Source: Fulvia fulva
Lineage: Eukaryota; Ascomycota; Dothideomycetes; Mycosphaerellales; Mycosphaerellaceae
Direction of reading: 5' to 3'
DNA: 64,000 bases
Assembly (NCBI RefSeq): GCF_020509005.1
Contig: NC_063016.1
Location: 4,898,001 to 4,962,000, forward strand
Positions 18,691 to 30,138 of this stretch are shown here, in pieces; positions within the stretch are counted from its first letter, which is position 1, and the number at the start of each line of letters is the position of its first letter. Both the position numbers and the translations under genes were made by a program. Under the pieces are notes generated by a model. The model worked only from the letters and a program-made list of their open reading frames with translations. It was not told the DNA's origin and ran no database searches.

Positions 18691-19149
18691 CTAAACCGCC
18701 CCACCACCCATGGTTCTGACCTCCCAAATTTGCAGCCTACCCTCCTCCCTCCTCCACTTGATCTCCGCGGCACTCGGCTTCACAATGCCCGGCGGACAAT
18801 TCACCTGCAACCAATTCATAAAAGTCCTGACATCCTCTCCCCTCATGTTCATCTCTGTCCAAACATCCACGACTTCCAATCGAAAATCCGGGAATACATC
18901 CTTCGTCAAACCTTCGAAATTCTTGAGATGTCCAGCCAGGTCTACGGCGTCGTATGCGGCGATATCGCCGTGCAGGCCGGCATATGTGTAGTTTGATGCA
19001 ATGTTGAGGGTCCAGAATCCAAGATTTGTATCGAATTGCCTAGTATTGATCATCTCAAAGAAGCCGTGGATTATGTCGGAGCAGTGTTGGCGGATGGTAT
19101 CATGGGAAATGAGGTTGGAAGCCGAACCGTCACTGGAGCTTCCGGGCAT
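18691..19149 (-). CDS. NTF2/SnoaL-like small protein
   Basis: 152 aa from MPGSSSDG (an upstream in-frame ATG at 19218 is possible). The pattern of an N-terminal helix (CSDIIHGFFEMINTRQ), an aromatic strand, and the curved sheet end (FPDFRLEVVDVWTEMNMRGEDV to GRLQIWEVRTMGGG) is that of the NTF2/SnoaL cone fold. The family includes hydratases and isomerases as well as non-enzymatic dimers. No definite active-site set is visible, so the substrate is unknown. Confidence 0.6.
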   Translation of the reverse strand: MPGSSSDGSASNLISHDTIRQHCSDIIHGFFEMINTRQFDTNLGFWTLNIASNYTYAGLHGDIAAYDAVDLAGHLKNFEGLTKDVFPDFRLEVVDVWTEMNMRGEDVRTFMNWLQVNCPPGIVKPSAAEIKWRREEGRLQIWEVRTMGGGAV

Positions 19150-19218
19150 GGCCTGTGTAGCTTGAGGCGGATGTATTCTGGCCCCATGCTGTTGGCTGTG
19201 TATGTATGAGATGAGCAC

Positions 19219-19594
19219 ATGAGGTCGCTATCTAAGAGATGCGGTGCGGTGCGGTACTTGTAGTCTTGGGCCAGGTAAGCTTCCTGCTTAACTACACTCG
19301 CTTAGCTTTTATGCACTGACAAATGTGCCCTTAGCCGGGGATTCCGAAACGAGATGTATTCGCAAAGTAAGTGGTACATACAGTCTCTTTCCCGAATCAC
19401 GCCAACGTTTGTCCTCAAATAGACAGTGCATGAACACGTTGGGAATGGCACCACCAAGCGCATTGTCGTCGTCTTTGCTACAAGCGTCCTTGCTTGAACC
19501 TTCGGGCTTGCTAGAGCAATGCATAGATTATAGCGATCTAGGCGAGGCGCGCGCGCACTGAAGTCTGACCTGGCTTGGTCTCCAGCGCTGCTGA
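19219..19594. other. Intergenic, no gene seen
   Basis: About 376 bp. Short ORFs on the minus strand have no family features. The lost last exon of the neighbouring small gene lies just upstream at 19595-19648. Confidence 0.35.
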
Positions 19595-20333
19595 TCATGC
19601 GTTGTGTCCACGAGCCTGCCAATATTTCTCTGATTCTGGACCAAGGCACTGTACGAAGTTAGCGATGTGCTGATGATTTCGTCGTCAAAGAAGACATAAT
19701 CTTGTGAGGACCTTGTTGATCTCTGCCGTATTCACACCTGACTTATTGGAGCTTCTGCCGTATCGTGTCGCTATCAGAACAGCTCGTTGGAAGGTGTCGT
19801 CCATCAGCTGTTTGGTGAACGAGACATCAGCGTTCAACTTCTCGGCTTTGCTGCCGAAGGCCTCATAAGTCTGCAGTGACCGTGATTCTTTCTTTTGACC
19901 TTTGCCGCTGTTCGCTTTATGATGTGAGCCAACCGGCGGCAATTTTAGGTGCTCGACACCCTCTGACAGAACTGCCGATCCGCTTGCTCCTGGCTGTACT
20001 CTATTGTATCGAGCTTCTGTACTTTTCCACATCCGACTGGCAGCTTGAGATCCCATCTGTTTTAGATGTCAGCAGGTCGCTGCAGACGAACTAAAAACCA
20101 CATGCTTCTTCAGTGCACACCCTGCAGATTTTTTCATCGTGACCAAATTCTTTCTGCAACTGTCTTTGATACTCCGCATCAAACACAGGACGTGCCATCT
20201 TAGCCATGGCCTCTCTATTTCGTGCGAAGCTGGCAGTGTGTTTTAGTAAAGCAATGTACGAGGGTCCAGCCAACTTTGGGTACTCGATGTGGACTTTAGC
20301 TGCTTTCGATGCTAACCTTGGAGCGGAAGGCAT
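19595..20333 (-). CDS. Unknown small protein family, copy 1, with mutated splice donor
   Basis: Exon 1 (20121-20333) starts MPSAPRLASKAAK and ends KICR. A probable 64-bp intron leads to exon 2 (from 20056, MGSQAASRMW). Exon 2 has a domain shared with copy 2 at 24.7 kb (YEAFGSKAEKLNADVSFTKQ versus HYGTFAGKPQKLNPKIALTR; LMDDTFQRAV versus LVDDAFRAAV). In copy 2 the next intron starts AAGA|GTATGC. Here the same site reads AAGA|TTATGT (donor position 19698-19699). Therefore the last exon (19595-19648, CLGPESEKY...), which is still recognisable, cannot be joined normally. Read-through ends at 19685 with LCLL. The first intron donor (GTGTGC) is also weak. Function is unknown. Confidence 0.5.
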
Positions 20334-20964
20334 TGTTTTGGGTAACGAACGAGTGACAACCAGAAGATAAGAAGGATAGAAAGGAGAGGTGTTTGACGCC
20401 TCGCCAAGCAGGCAGTGTGGCATCCTTGCACATCGTATGCAGCTAGCCGGCCTCTTGGAATCGTGCTGCTCGGAGGGCATCGACCTGCTGACTACCAGCA
20501 CACATCTCGCTATATTGATCTTGAACACGATGGGAGGTCGGGTCTACAAGCCATTCTCAAGAGTTCCAATGACCGGCGTGCGTGACAGGAGAAGTCCAGG
20601 AAGGTCAGGGTACAGGAGATACAGTGGAAGCCAATTGCTGGAAGCACCGAGGCCATCGCATCACCAGCAGAGCAAATCGACCACCTTTGCGGTGTAAGAG
20701 GTTCCTGTATACCAAACGGGATGGAGGCTGCCACAAGAGAGTTGATCACGAACGAGTTGACAGAAGAGCAAGAAGTCTTGCACACGGAAGCATCGACCAA
20801 TGAAACGGCGCTTTCCTCGCTGACCTCCGGAAAGGAGCACAGACCCCAGTCCTGTTCCGCTGCAGGCTCACAGAATCTCCTGCCATCGAGCTTGAAACAT
20901 CGCCAGCAACGACAGCACTCGCTCGACCAGCCATTGGCAATACTACACCCCATCTACCGCCACG
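20334..20964. promoter_or_regulatory. Divergent promoter region of the unknown gene and QCR6
   Basis: 631 bp between divergent starts with no supported gene. Several ORFs on both strands lack coding character. It presumably contains both promoters and the QCR6 5' leader. Confidence 0.4.
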
Positions 20965-21699
20965 ATGGGTATCTGGGACTATGTCACCGACCTCTACGAG
21001 GCACTGAGCGTGCAGGAGACCTACGCCGAGGAGCCGCAAAAGGACGACGGTAAGGACCATCCAACGAGGCACAGTCGGAGCCAGTAGCAGAACTCAGCAG
21101 ATGGCGATCCCCTGCTGTCTCGATTATGCGCAAGCTCTGCATGCATAGATTAACAGCTGACGCGAACATCCGGCAGGCGGCGACGAAGGTTCTGATGAGG
21201 GCGGCGAGGAGAAAGAAGAGAGCAGCGAGGGTGGTGAAGGTAAGACCGTCCAGGCAAGGCAATGAAAAGCATACGTACAAGAACGAGCCGGGGATACTGA
21301 TCAGCCGGTAAACAGGCGAGAGCGACGATGCCGGTGAAGATGGTGGTGATGAGGGCGGCGATGATGAGGAGGAAGAAGAGGAGGAAGAGGAAGAGGAGGA
21401 TGAGCCAGAGGACCCTAAGCCAATCATTGAGGAGAACTGCTTAAAGACAAAGGAGTGTGCACCACTGAAGCACCACTATGATGCGTGCGCGGAGCGCGTA
21501 AAGCACCAGGAGGAGACCCACGGCAAGGCCAATGAGGACTGCGTTGAGGAGTGTGAGTACATCGCTACAGACTGCGATGCAGAGCCTCGCGTTGCTAAAC
21601 AGAAGCATGAGACGGACACTGACGTTTGCTGCAGACTTCCATATGATGCATTGCGCCGCACAATGCGCAGCGCCCAAGCTATTCCGACAGCTAAAGTAA
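20965..21699 (+). CDS. QCR6: Ubiquinol-cytochrome c reductase subunit 6 (hinge protein)
   Basis: Four exons, 20965-21049, 21177-21239, 21316-21552 and 21635-21699, all phase 1, give 149 aa. This acidic subunit of mitochondrial complex III helps cytochrome c docking. Exon 1 encodes MGIWDYVTDLYEALSVQE. Exons 2-3 encode a very acidic Gly/Asp/Glu stretch, including 11 consecutive Glu. The conserved core is NCLKTKECAPLKHHYDACAERV, then EDCVEE|YFHMMHCAAQCAAPKLF, with the paired cysteines that form two disulphides. Introns have GTAAGG, GTAAGA and GTGAGT donors. The repeat-like acidic region may vary in length between strains. Confidence 0.95.
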
Positions 21700-22293
21700 A
21701 CGACAACGCGAAGTCTTCCCTCCACGCAGATTCGCATGCAGTACGGCCATGCTATCGATCCTCTGTATTGCGGGTCGATCAAGCCTCGCGGAGTGGTGCA
21801 TGCTTCGAAGCCATAGAGCCGAATTCCGCCTGTATAGCAGTCTCCATATACATTGTACTATCCAGCATAGCGTTTAAGACCACAGCAAAGCTCTCTCGTC
21901 TTTCATAAGCCAGGCGAGATGGTCTGGTCTGCGCTGTCCTCAGCCATTGGATGTGTGTCGCTCAGGCAGGGTTCAGATACTGGAGTGTAGTATACAAACA
22001 CACGGCTGGACATGGTATACTGCATCGCGTGCGAAGCCTCAAGGGGAGAGCTTAACGCCGCCCACAAGGCACTTCCAGCTCACTCGGAGTTTTCTCACGT
22101 CCCATTTGTTATACATAGGTATGTACATACCCGCGGAAGATCGGCGATATCAGCCGTCCGAAGCGCGACTGTCACGTCATGTTTGTCAAAGCTCCTCCCG
22201 CAGTGCAGCTCTTCGATGTTCTGTCGTCGAAGGACATCGTAAATCATTGAACCTCTTCTCTCTTCAATCATCCCCCAGACACACAACTCCATC
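21700..22293. other. Intergenic QCR6-SOD2
   Basis: 594 bp with no gene seen. It holds the 3' flank of QCR6 and the promoter of the manganese superoxide dismutase gene. Confidence 0.4.
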
Positions 22294-23117
22294 ATGTCGA
22301 GCACACTTCTTCGCCAAAGCGCTCTGCGCACTGCCATTCGGTCGGCTGCCCCATCGACCACAAAGCGAGCTGCTCTTGCCAGCACCACATTCACACGAGG
22401 GAAGGCTACGCTGCCAGATCTGCCTTGTACGTTGAGGCTGTCCATGACTAGACGTTGTGGTTAGTGACTAATAGTTGGCTTTCACAGACGGCTATGGCGC
22501 CCTTGAGCCAGCCATCTCTGGCCAGATCATGGAGCTGCACCACTCCAAGCACCACAACACCTACGTTACCTCCTACAACACCCAGATCGAGAAGCTACAA
22601 GAGGCACAGCAGAAGGGCGATATCCAGCAACAAATTGCGATCCAGCCATTGATCAACTTCCACGGAGGTACGCTCGGCCAAGACCGGCCATGAAAACCAT
22701 TGCAAGAGCTGCTCACTGACTACTTTGCTCTCAGGCGGTCACACAAACCACACGCTCTTCTGGGAGAACCTCGCACCAAAGAACCAAGGCGGTGGTGAGC
22801 CACCAAGCGGCGCCCTGGCCAAGTCCATCGATTCGCACTTCGGCTCGCTCGACAACCTCAAGTCGCAAGTAAACACTGCTCTCGCAGGTATCCAGGGCTC
22901 TGGTTGGGCATGGCTGGTACAAGATGTGAACACTGGCGCTATTCAGGTCAAGACATACGCGAACCAGGACCCAGTCGTTGGCCAGTTCCGACCGATTCTC
23001 GGCATCGACGCTTGGGAGCACGCATACTACCTCCAATACCAAAACCGCAAAGCAGAATACTTCAGCGCCATCTGGGATGTCGTCAACTGGAAGGCCGCGG
23101 AGAAGCGCTTCAAGTAA
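22294..23117 (+). CDS. SOD2: Mitochondrial manganese superoxide dismutase
   Basis: Three exons, 22294-22426, 22488-22667 and 22735-23117, give 231 aa. It converts superoxide to hydrogen peroxide in the mitochondrial matrix. The first about 35 residues are an Arg/Ser/Thr-rich presequence ([16 protein letters not shown]). Metal ligands are visible: His in [11 protein letters not shown], His in [13 protein letters not shown], and Asp and His in [13 protein letters not shown]. The active-site Gln-containing motif GSGWAWLV is intact. Introns are 60 and 67 bp with GTACGT/GTACGC donors and CAG acceptors. Length and motifs are normal for the family. Confidence 0.96.
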
Positions 23118-23528
23118 GCCATGCGATGCGATGCAATGTACTGCATACGCAAGGGACAGAAGGGATACCATGGTACCACCAGCGACTCCCTGTATGGTAC
23201 AATATCGCACCTTCCACTAAACGAGGAAGTAGCAGGTAGAAGAAAGGCGCACCTTCCGTCCTAATCTCAACACCTTTGTACATTGATGATACTGACATTC
23301 GACCAATTTCCATCGATACAAACGCCCCATGCGTTCCCAAGCTTCAGGTGGTGTCACTCCAGGCCTAATCCCAGCATCCAATATGATCCACGAGGGGCCG
23401 TAACCTTCATCACGCCGTATCACCTGCTACTTCGTAACCAACACCCCGTGTCATTCGAAATTTCACTCATCGCGCGTTTCACTCCCGAAACCATCCTTCT
23501 TTCCAAGCTTCGCAAACATGAGCCCAGC
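23118..23528. other. Intergenic / open stretch upstream of the hypothetical gene
   Basis: A frame is open from 23286 and continuous with the downstream gene, but its composition is not coding-like. I treat it as promoter or leader. Confidence 0.35.
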
Positions 23529-24608
23529 ATGTTACTTGACATGTTTCATCTGCACAAGAGAGTAAGCAACACGCCCGACCGTTATACCCACGCTTTGCCC
23601 CGCCCTGCAAAACACTACTCACGTACCATACCATTATTACTTATACCTAGCATACTCACCAACGGTTGTTTCCAACAGGCTGCCAAAAAGACCCTCCCGT
23701 CCCTCCACGACATCGGACTTATGGATGCGTCACCTCGAGACTTTCTAACTTCCATACGCTGCACGAAGTTGCCACCGATTCTATGGCGCGTTCAACATGT
23801 GGATAGCCAGGCTTCCTTCAACGATACCTGCGACCTCGTAGCGAAACTCCATGGCCAGCTCCCTCATTCCTTATACGAGCTACGAGCGGCATTATCGAGA
23901 CATTTGAAGTGGGGATACTCGAGAGCAGACAGCTATTTCATCTCGACGTTTGAGGAGTATAGAGACGCGCTGGAATGGGCGAGGGAAAGGAAGAAGAGGT
24001 GTGATGATGATGGTGTGAAAGTGGCGATTTACAGGATAAGGACGAGCCAGCTTGGGGAGCAAGCGTTGGTTTTCAGAGTTGATAGGATGATGAGACGCTT
24101 GGGGATGGATCTTGGAGCAGATGGAGTGGGGAGGGAGGGGGAGTATGTCATCCTCAATCGTGTCAGCGCACGGGCAATGTCTCTGTGCAAGGACAACGTC
24201 GACCTGTCGCTACCTTCACATACCCTGAAACTCGACACTTTCACCAGGCCTGGAGCGAGGGCGACGCCTTTCGATCGGTGCATGAAGCGTCGAAGTTACG
24301 TTTACAATGCTGCTAGACTCAGTTCCACGGATGCGCTTTTTGCGAGTTATATGGCGAGAGTGGAGGTGGAGCAGCAGAGGATGAGTCTGGCCAGTTTTGA
24401 GAGTTTGGATGATTCCCAGGACGAGAGATATGCCGCCGGCGGAGAACGGGAGGAATATGATAGGGTGGATAGCCTGGTTAGTATCATTGAGAGTGATCGG
24501 AAGTTGGAGAGGTTGAAGTGGAAGCCGCTGCCGATGAGGCCTAAGTCGAAGTTGCTTCAGGCGGTGGAGAAGGATTTGGGGGTTGATGTGACGGTTGGGG
24601 AGGGGTGA
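23529..24608 (+). CDS. Hypothetical protein (DUF7587-like)
   Basis: The best block starts DASPRDFLTSIRC and continues LPPILWRVQHVDSQASFN, LKWGYSRADSYFISTFEEY, VAIYRIRT and EYVILNRVSARAM. This resembles the DUF7587 family common in filamentous fungi: a leading 'LxRV.H..S' strand, then a middle 'FISTF' strand and a 'Y.IL..I' end. The preferred model has a tiny first exon 23529-23561 (MLLDMFHLHKR), an intron 23562-23678 (GTAAGC to CAACAG, 117 bp), and an exon to 24608, giving 320 aa. The intron is a multiple of three without a stop, so an unspliced 441-aa reading from 23286 is also open. Residues near the end are acidic. Function unknown. Confidence 0.55.
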   Translation: MLLDMFHLHKRVSNTPDRYTHALPRPAKHYSRTIPLLLIPSILTNGCFQQAAKKTLPSLHDIGLMDASPRDFLTSIRCTKLPPILWRVQHVDSQASFNDTCDLVAKLHGQLPHSLYELRAALSRHLKWGYSRADSYFISTFEEYRDALEWARERKKRCDDDGVKVAIYRIRTSQLGEQALVFRVDRMMRRLGMDLGADGVGREGEYVILNRVSARAMSLCKDNVDLSLPSHTLKLDTFTRPGARATPFDRCMKRRSYVYNAARLSSTDALFASYMARVEVEQQRMSLASFESLDDSQDERYAAGGEREEYDRVDSLVSIIESDRKLERLKWKPLPMRPKSKLLQAVEKDLGVDVTVGEG

Positions 24609-24735
24609 GGGGGAAGAGTAACGAGCGAGAAGAGGGTAGGATGGGCAGAAGACTGTTGACCACATGGGAATGGCAGCGTTACAGCGTGGAGTTGGAGTCT
24701 TGGACATGCTAATGTGTTGCGAAAGCGTTTGGTTT

Positions 24736-25070
24736 TCAACGATCTTTGCAGTATTTCTCAGATTCTCGGCCAATGCACTGATGTCTTGTTAGCTTGTATT
24801 GATTAAGAGGCCAGTCACGCATACTCTTGACAAAACTTTCTCAAACTCATTGGGTGAAGTACGAATACCTCTGGAAGCTTTTGAGACCGCAGCACGAAAG
24901 GCATCGTCCACCAAAGGTCTCGTCAATGCAATCTTTGGATTCAGCTTCTGGGGCTTTCCCGCAAAGGTTCCATAATGCTCCAGTTCCCACAAGACATGTT
25001 GGGGAGAGGTGCTACGGCTGCGACGAAGTGCGGTGTGACTTGGACTTGGTTGTGGGAGGGCCGCCTGCAA
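24736..25070 (-). pseudogene. Unknown small protein family, copy 2, 5'-truncated
   Basis: This is the C-terminal part of the family seen at 19.6-20.3 kb. A segment from about 25064 (acceptor-like TTGCAG|GCG) encodes HYGTFAGKPQKLNPKIALTR, LVDDAFRAAV and NEFEKVLSR. Then comes a 47-bp intron 24778-24824 (GTATGC, GCTAAC branch, CATCAG) and a last exon 24736-24777 (CIGRESEKYCKDR). The equivalent of exon 1 of copy 1 (71 aa) is not found between here and the cyclase stop at 25167. So this is a partial copy, or a gene with a very different start. Its 3' splice structure is intact, unlike copy 1. Confidence 0.5.
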
Positions 25071-25166
25071 GGGCTCATCTTGTGCTACCTTTTAGCGCCG
25101 ATCATTGCATTGCTACAGGGATCAGTCCGTTACAATCGGTATCTCTGGGCTACAACATCATGCTAT

Positions 25167-26241
25167 CTAGAATATAGCAATAGCATTAGGCGGCGACCCA
25201 ATACCACCGGGTACATTCAACGGCACACTCGTCAACAGGAAAGTATATCGATTCAACTTCGCACAAGTCTCCGACAACGCCTTCAAATCCCACAGCTCGC
25301 CAATCGACATACCAAACAGACCAAGGAAGTACTGATGGAGCACGAGACCCGACACCGGGACCTCTTCGCCATTGACGACCGAGGGGATGTGCTCGAACGC
25401 GATCATGTCCCCGGCAACTGCAGCGAAGTGCTTGTCCCAGAACCAACGAGCGCTGTCTTCGTCGCCGACAACGCCGCATACTCGATGGGATCCCATGAGT
25501 TCCTGCTGCTTCTCGCCGGAAATGCCGGTGAGGGCTTCGGTGAAGCCGGAGCGGATGATGATTACGTCTCCCACTTTGAACTCGACGCCTTGCTTCTTGG
25601 CAATGGTCTCGATATCTTCGATGGAGATCTTGTCGTCGGTGAATGGGTTGAAGTTCCGTCCGGTCTCATCCGCGTATTTCTTGAAGTCGATGAAGACGCC
25701 ACGGGCAACCATGCCGCCACGTGAGTGCCAGTGGTTCAAGGTTGGGAGTTTCTTCTCGGAATCATGGTCATCATCATGGTTCTGCTCCAGCTCCTTGACG
25801 CTCGTCTTGGTGTTATTGTATCCCGCCTGGCTGGGCTGGTGATGGAAATGGACCAAGGAGTCCCACTGACTGCTGCATTGCGTGTTGAATTCAACCTCGT
25901 CGTCGTAGCCATGGCAATTCAATGGTGAGTCGACGAAGCTCATCACCTTGTGGACAAGACCTTTGCGACCAAAGCCTGGAGTCTTGATGGCGCCAATGGG
26001 CCAGTTCAACGAGACGTGCACGCCTTCCTTTGCCTCGGCGTATGCGGCTTTGATGACATCTGGGGTCAGGAGGTTCAAGGTTCCGTAGATGTCCTTCTTG
26101 CCATTCTTATCCCAGACACCCCATGCGCAGCCTGTTCGAATGTATCAGCATTTTGGTCTATTTCGTTGTTGGAGATGCTGTGGTACCTTTGGGCATGCCA
26201 TCAACCTTGGGAAGGTCATCAAAATCTGGAAGCTTCGACAT
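25167..26241 (-). CDS. Cyclase-family (kynurenine-formamidase-like) hydrolase
   Basis: Two exons, 26187-26241 and 25167-26131 (intron 55 bp, GTACCA...CAG), give 339 aa. Exon 1 encodes MSKLPDFDDLPKVDGMPKG, then CAWGVWDKNGKKDIYGTLNLLT, the usual start of this fungal group. Core motifs are QCSSQWDSLVHFHHQ, corresponding to the metal site H.G.H.D...H of bacterial cyclases but with Gln-Trp-Asp, then GGMVARGVFIDF, VGDVIIIRSGF, and GDMIAFEHIPS. The family (PF04199) includes formamidases and polyketide cyclases. The substrate cannot be inferred. A His/Asp-rich insert (NHDDDHDSEKK) is unusual and looks like a surface loop. Confidence 0.85.
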
Positions 26242-27121
26242 GGTTGGATTTTCGAATTTCGTGTTGCAAAGAGTGGCAAAAAAACGTCGTTGTTACTGCG
26301 AGGTTACAGGTCTCTTCCACTTACTGGGTGACCCACGGTGACGTTACTGGCTCTCTTATACCTCCTTGTACTCACATGGCATGAGCTGTGACCTCAGGCG
26401 GGGTAAGGTGTCGAGGAGGGGATATCGCAGGAGCGATGGCTGCCTCTAGGCCGGTAACCACTGGATCTGGCATTTGTTTCGGAACAGAATGCATCGAGAA
26501 GAAGTGAGTATGTGTGCAACAGATCAGTAGCTGTGTAGTGTACGGACTCTTGAGGTAGGACGCCAGGATCAGGACCTTGATGGTACCGGTACCTCTTGTA
26601 GTCCGGGAAGGCTATATCGGGATGGACCTCTTTGGCATTGCCCACAATTCTGCGTCAGCATAGCTTTGGTCTCAGTGTATGGTTGTCTTGCTGGGTCCGT
26701 CGCTTTCTGATGTCGACTCGTGCTCGTGACAGACGAGGAAAGAGATGGAGCGGCGACAAGCCAGACCCCTGAAAACGCTAAGCTCAAAGTGCCAACGATT
26801 GGGTCTGGAGATTGGAGGTAGGCTCTGCACACAAATGTCGCTCTTCTCTCTACATTGCTCGAGCGTACATGCACATGCTTCGATCTGCTATGATCGAGAG
26901 AGTTCTATCACGTTTGCGACAGGTGCATGGCGTGTTAAAGAGATGTGCGAAGGCGTCAGACCAACTGTATATCCTTGCTCTCAAAGCTTCGCTCACTCAT
27001 GATATGGTATCGTATATTGCACACTGACTCCGTACGCCTCTTCGCTGTGCATTCCCAAAGAAGCTGTCATCGTCAAAGCGACAGCATTCAACGCCACTGA
27101 AACATGATTTCCCATACCGCA
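26242..27121. other. Intergenic, no gene seen
   Basis: 880 bp between the cyclase start and the GH81 stop. Several short ORFs exist but none shows domain features or splice-consistent extension. Confidence 0.35.
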
Positions 27122-30100
27122 TCACTCCTCAGCCCCATTCTGCCCAGCACTCAACCCAGCACACCACGCCAAATACCACGTCCTCGAAGCCCCTCCATCC
27201 AGATACTGCGCCTGAAAAGTCGAATCGCTAAAGAAGTTGTAACAACTCGTCGGGTCAACAATTCCATAATTCGCCATCAGGATGCCCTTCCATCCATCCT
27301 GGATCGTGTCAATATATTGATTCGTGCCGTCTGTCCTGTTCGAGAAGTAGGCACTCCATTCTTGTTGCACCAGTGCCGGAGTCCTGACGAAGGAGCTGAA
27401 CGGCATGACAGGTATCATGTGAATTCCCTGTATGTACTCTGGCTTCGCGCCGAAAAATGTAGTATGGTCGATCTTGTTTTCGAATAGAATTCCAGCGACC
27501 TTGTTGCCGATGAAGCGGGAAGGTTGGATTGTGTTGGTGCTTTCGTAGAGGTAGTACGACTGCATACTTCGAGCCTGGATCGAGAGCATGAGGTTTCCTC
27601 GAGCCATCATATTCTTGTCGCCGACGACCTGTCCCCACATTTTGAGGGCGTAGCTGGCCATGCAGTCTTCGCTGGAGGATTCTTGATTTTTGCCGTCGGC
27701 CATGTCGAAGAGACCTGTGGCCCAGGAGTGGCCATGATACCAGTCGAAGGCGCGGGAGAACGGGAAGTAGGGGTCGTCCACGATGGCGTTGGCGTAGTCG
27801 CGGACTAGGGTGTTGACCCATGCGACATTGTTGGTGTCGTTGAGCCACTCGGGTTCGAGATAGCCTATTACGGCGGCGGTATAGACGAAGTAGCCAAAGT
27901 GGAAGTGGTGGTCGTTGTAGTAGGTGTTTCCGAAGTCGACGCCGCTATCTTGCAAGATGTAGGAAGCTTCGCTGACGGCGCCGCCCCACGCGCTTTCGTA
28001 GATGAGTGAGAATGATTGTGTACCGTTGACGTGCTGATTGAAAGCATCCTTCAGGTCCCGCAGACCACTGTACGCCAATGTCTTGTTTCCCACGATCTCG
28101 TACTGGGTATAAACCATGGCTGCCCACTTGGCGAGCGCCTTTCCATCGTAGTAGAAGCTGCCTACGTCTGCTTGGACACGCACACCTGGGACCTGGGATA
28201 GCTCGGCAAGCCCGGCGCTGTAGATAGCTTCGCGGGCGGAGGACGATACAGCTTTGATGTTGCCTGCTGTAGGTGTCCAAGGAGCGAAGCCCATACTGAT
28301 TGGAAGGTTTGTCTCCTGCAGTGTCCAACGATCGCCTTTAATAGCAGTGGTCATGCCTTTGGTAGTGGTCTGCAGTTGCAACGTGGTTATGCCAGCTTGC
28401 GTATCATAGCCCAATGATGCCACATGATGCGGTAAAGCAAACATCAGCAGCGTCCGATCCTGATTACCGGCCTTGGTCCAGGACAGAGAGTATGAGCCAG
28501 TCGTATCCTCCACAGTTCCCGTGATGTTGACAGTGGTAGCGTACGCGCCAGCTGCATCGTCGTACAAGGACTCTGTGTTGGAGTAAGATCCACCAGAATT
28601 CGCAGGCAGCTTAGCCATTTGTATCTGGCCGCTAAAGCCGGAGTAGCCTTGCAAGCTGGAAGCATTCGAACCATTGACCGCCGTGAAAGAATTGACAGCA
28701 TAATCTGGGCACAAGGTTTGATCAGGAGTCACGTACATCACCCATGTGGTATTGTCCTTGAGTAACAACGAGTACTTGAAGGTCGTGTTGTCTACCACAG
28801 CGCCAATGTAGGTAATCTCTTGGAACCCGATACCAGTCTGAATGAGAGGCGTACCCCAGCTGTAATTTCCAGTAATGAAAGATAAGCCTTGAACCAAAGG
28901 GAACTTGATGACAGGTGTTTGCCAGCCGATTGGGAACAAATTTGCAGTGACCGATCCCCATTCTAGCGCTTCTGTAGTCAGACCTGGCCTCTCAGTGCTC
29001 GTGTTTGTAAGCTCTGAGGCGGAAAGGATGATCGAATGGTGACCAAGTTCGCTGTAGAAGTATGCCGACTCTCCCGCGTCAAGGCGGAATCCAGAATTGT
29101 CGTCATATTTTGGGGTTGCGAACTTGAGATCGCTTGCGTCCGTATGAGAGATGGCGAGGCCCCAGCTGCCAATGTTGCCTCCTCCTCTGACCCACGTAAC
29201 GCTGTATGGGAACAGAAAGACAGAAGAGCTCTGATCTGCCAGGAACAGAGCAGAGTAGAATTTGTTCGTCTGTAATTTGTGATCTTGGGGTTGTATGCCG
29301 GTCCTGGGTACCGGGTGATCCAGAGTCTGACCAACCCTTAGCTGCTCAGGCGGCGCATCTGTAGCGATGGCCTGGAAGATGTTGCTGGCCGACAATTCAG
29401 TGATAGCGGACGTGGCAGTTGGCTTCACGTCGGTCAGTGTGCCGGTGTCGACGAGGGCCAAACTGCTAGTCGCAGTAGGGACGGACGTTGGAAAAGGCTG
29501 CGAGGTCGGGTTACCCGAGGCCTCGGACGCGGTCTCGGACGGGGCTTCAGTGCTGCCAACACTGCTGCTTGGGCCCTCTTCAAACACCGTCTGTACTGCA
29601 GAGCTCGAGAGCGAAGTCAACGATCCATCGGGGATGGTTGTAGTGATCGACTGGGCCAGCATATTCGTCGACAGATCTCGTTGTAGAAGAGTGGAGCTTG
29701 TGCTGGAGGTCGTAGGACTTGTGAAGCCATACGATGATGGAATGGGTTGTTGCAGTTGTCCATCTGGGGCTTGCAGCACAACGACCAGTGACGAGGTTGG
29801 TACAATCGAAGTTGGGATATGCACCTGGACCTGTCCATCAGAGATCTGCTGCACGGGGTTCGTGACTGGCGCAACTATGTTGGATGATTGGTCCGTGCTG
29901 CATGGAATAGTTACTGTCGGTGTGGCCAGGTACTGAACGTCGTCTAGGGTCTGCGCATGCCGTGGCGGGTCTGTGCGAAGTATCAGCGGTATATTCAAGG
30001 TCGCAGCGTTCAGAGCTTACCACCAACGAGCGGGTGTCCAAAGGATGGTGCGACCTGCAGAAGCGTGATCAGTAAAAGAGCGTACGGTGCCTGAAGGCCA

Positions 30101-30138
30101 GAGCGGGTGTTGCCTATAACGAAAGGCATATCTGTCAT
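27122..30138 (-). CDS. ENG1: Endo-1,3-beta-glucanase, glycoside hydrolase family 81
   Basis: Two exons, 30021-30138 and 27122-29970 (intron 50 bp, GTAAGC...CACAG), give 988 aa. The enzyme cleaves cell-wall beta-1,3-glucan, for example in cell separation or wall remodelling. Exon 1 supplies the hydrophobic export signal (APYALLLITLLQVAPSFG) that the main ORF lacks. Residues about 40-230 are a Ser/Thr-rich, probably O-glycosylated stalk. The GH81 part starts near DHPVPRTGIQPQDHKLQTNK, with FLFPYSVTW in the beta-sandwich. The helical catalytic region has YYNDHHFHFGYFVY (acid Asp), RAFDWYHGHSWATGLF, and SSEDCMASYALKMWG (nucleophile-region Glu). It ends TWYLAWCAGLSAGQNGAEE, with no GPI signal. An alternative ATG lies at 30129. 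Confidence 0.93.
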
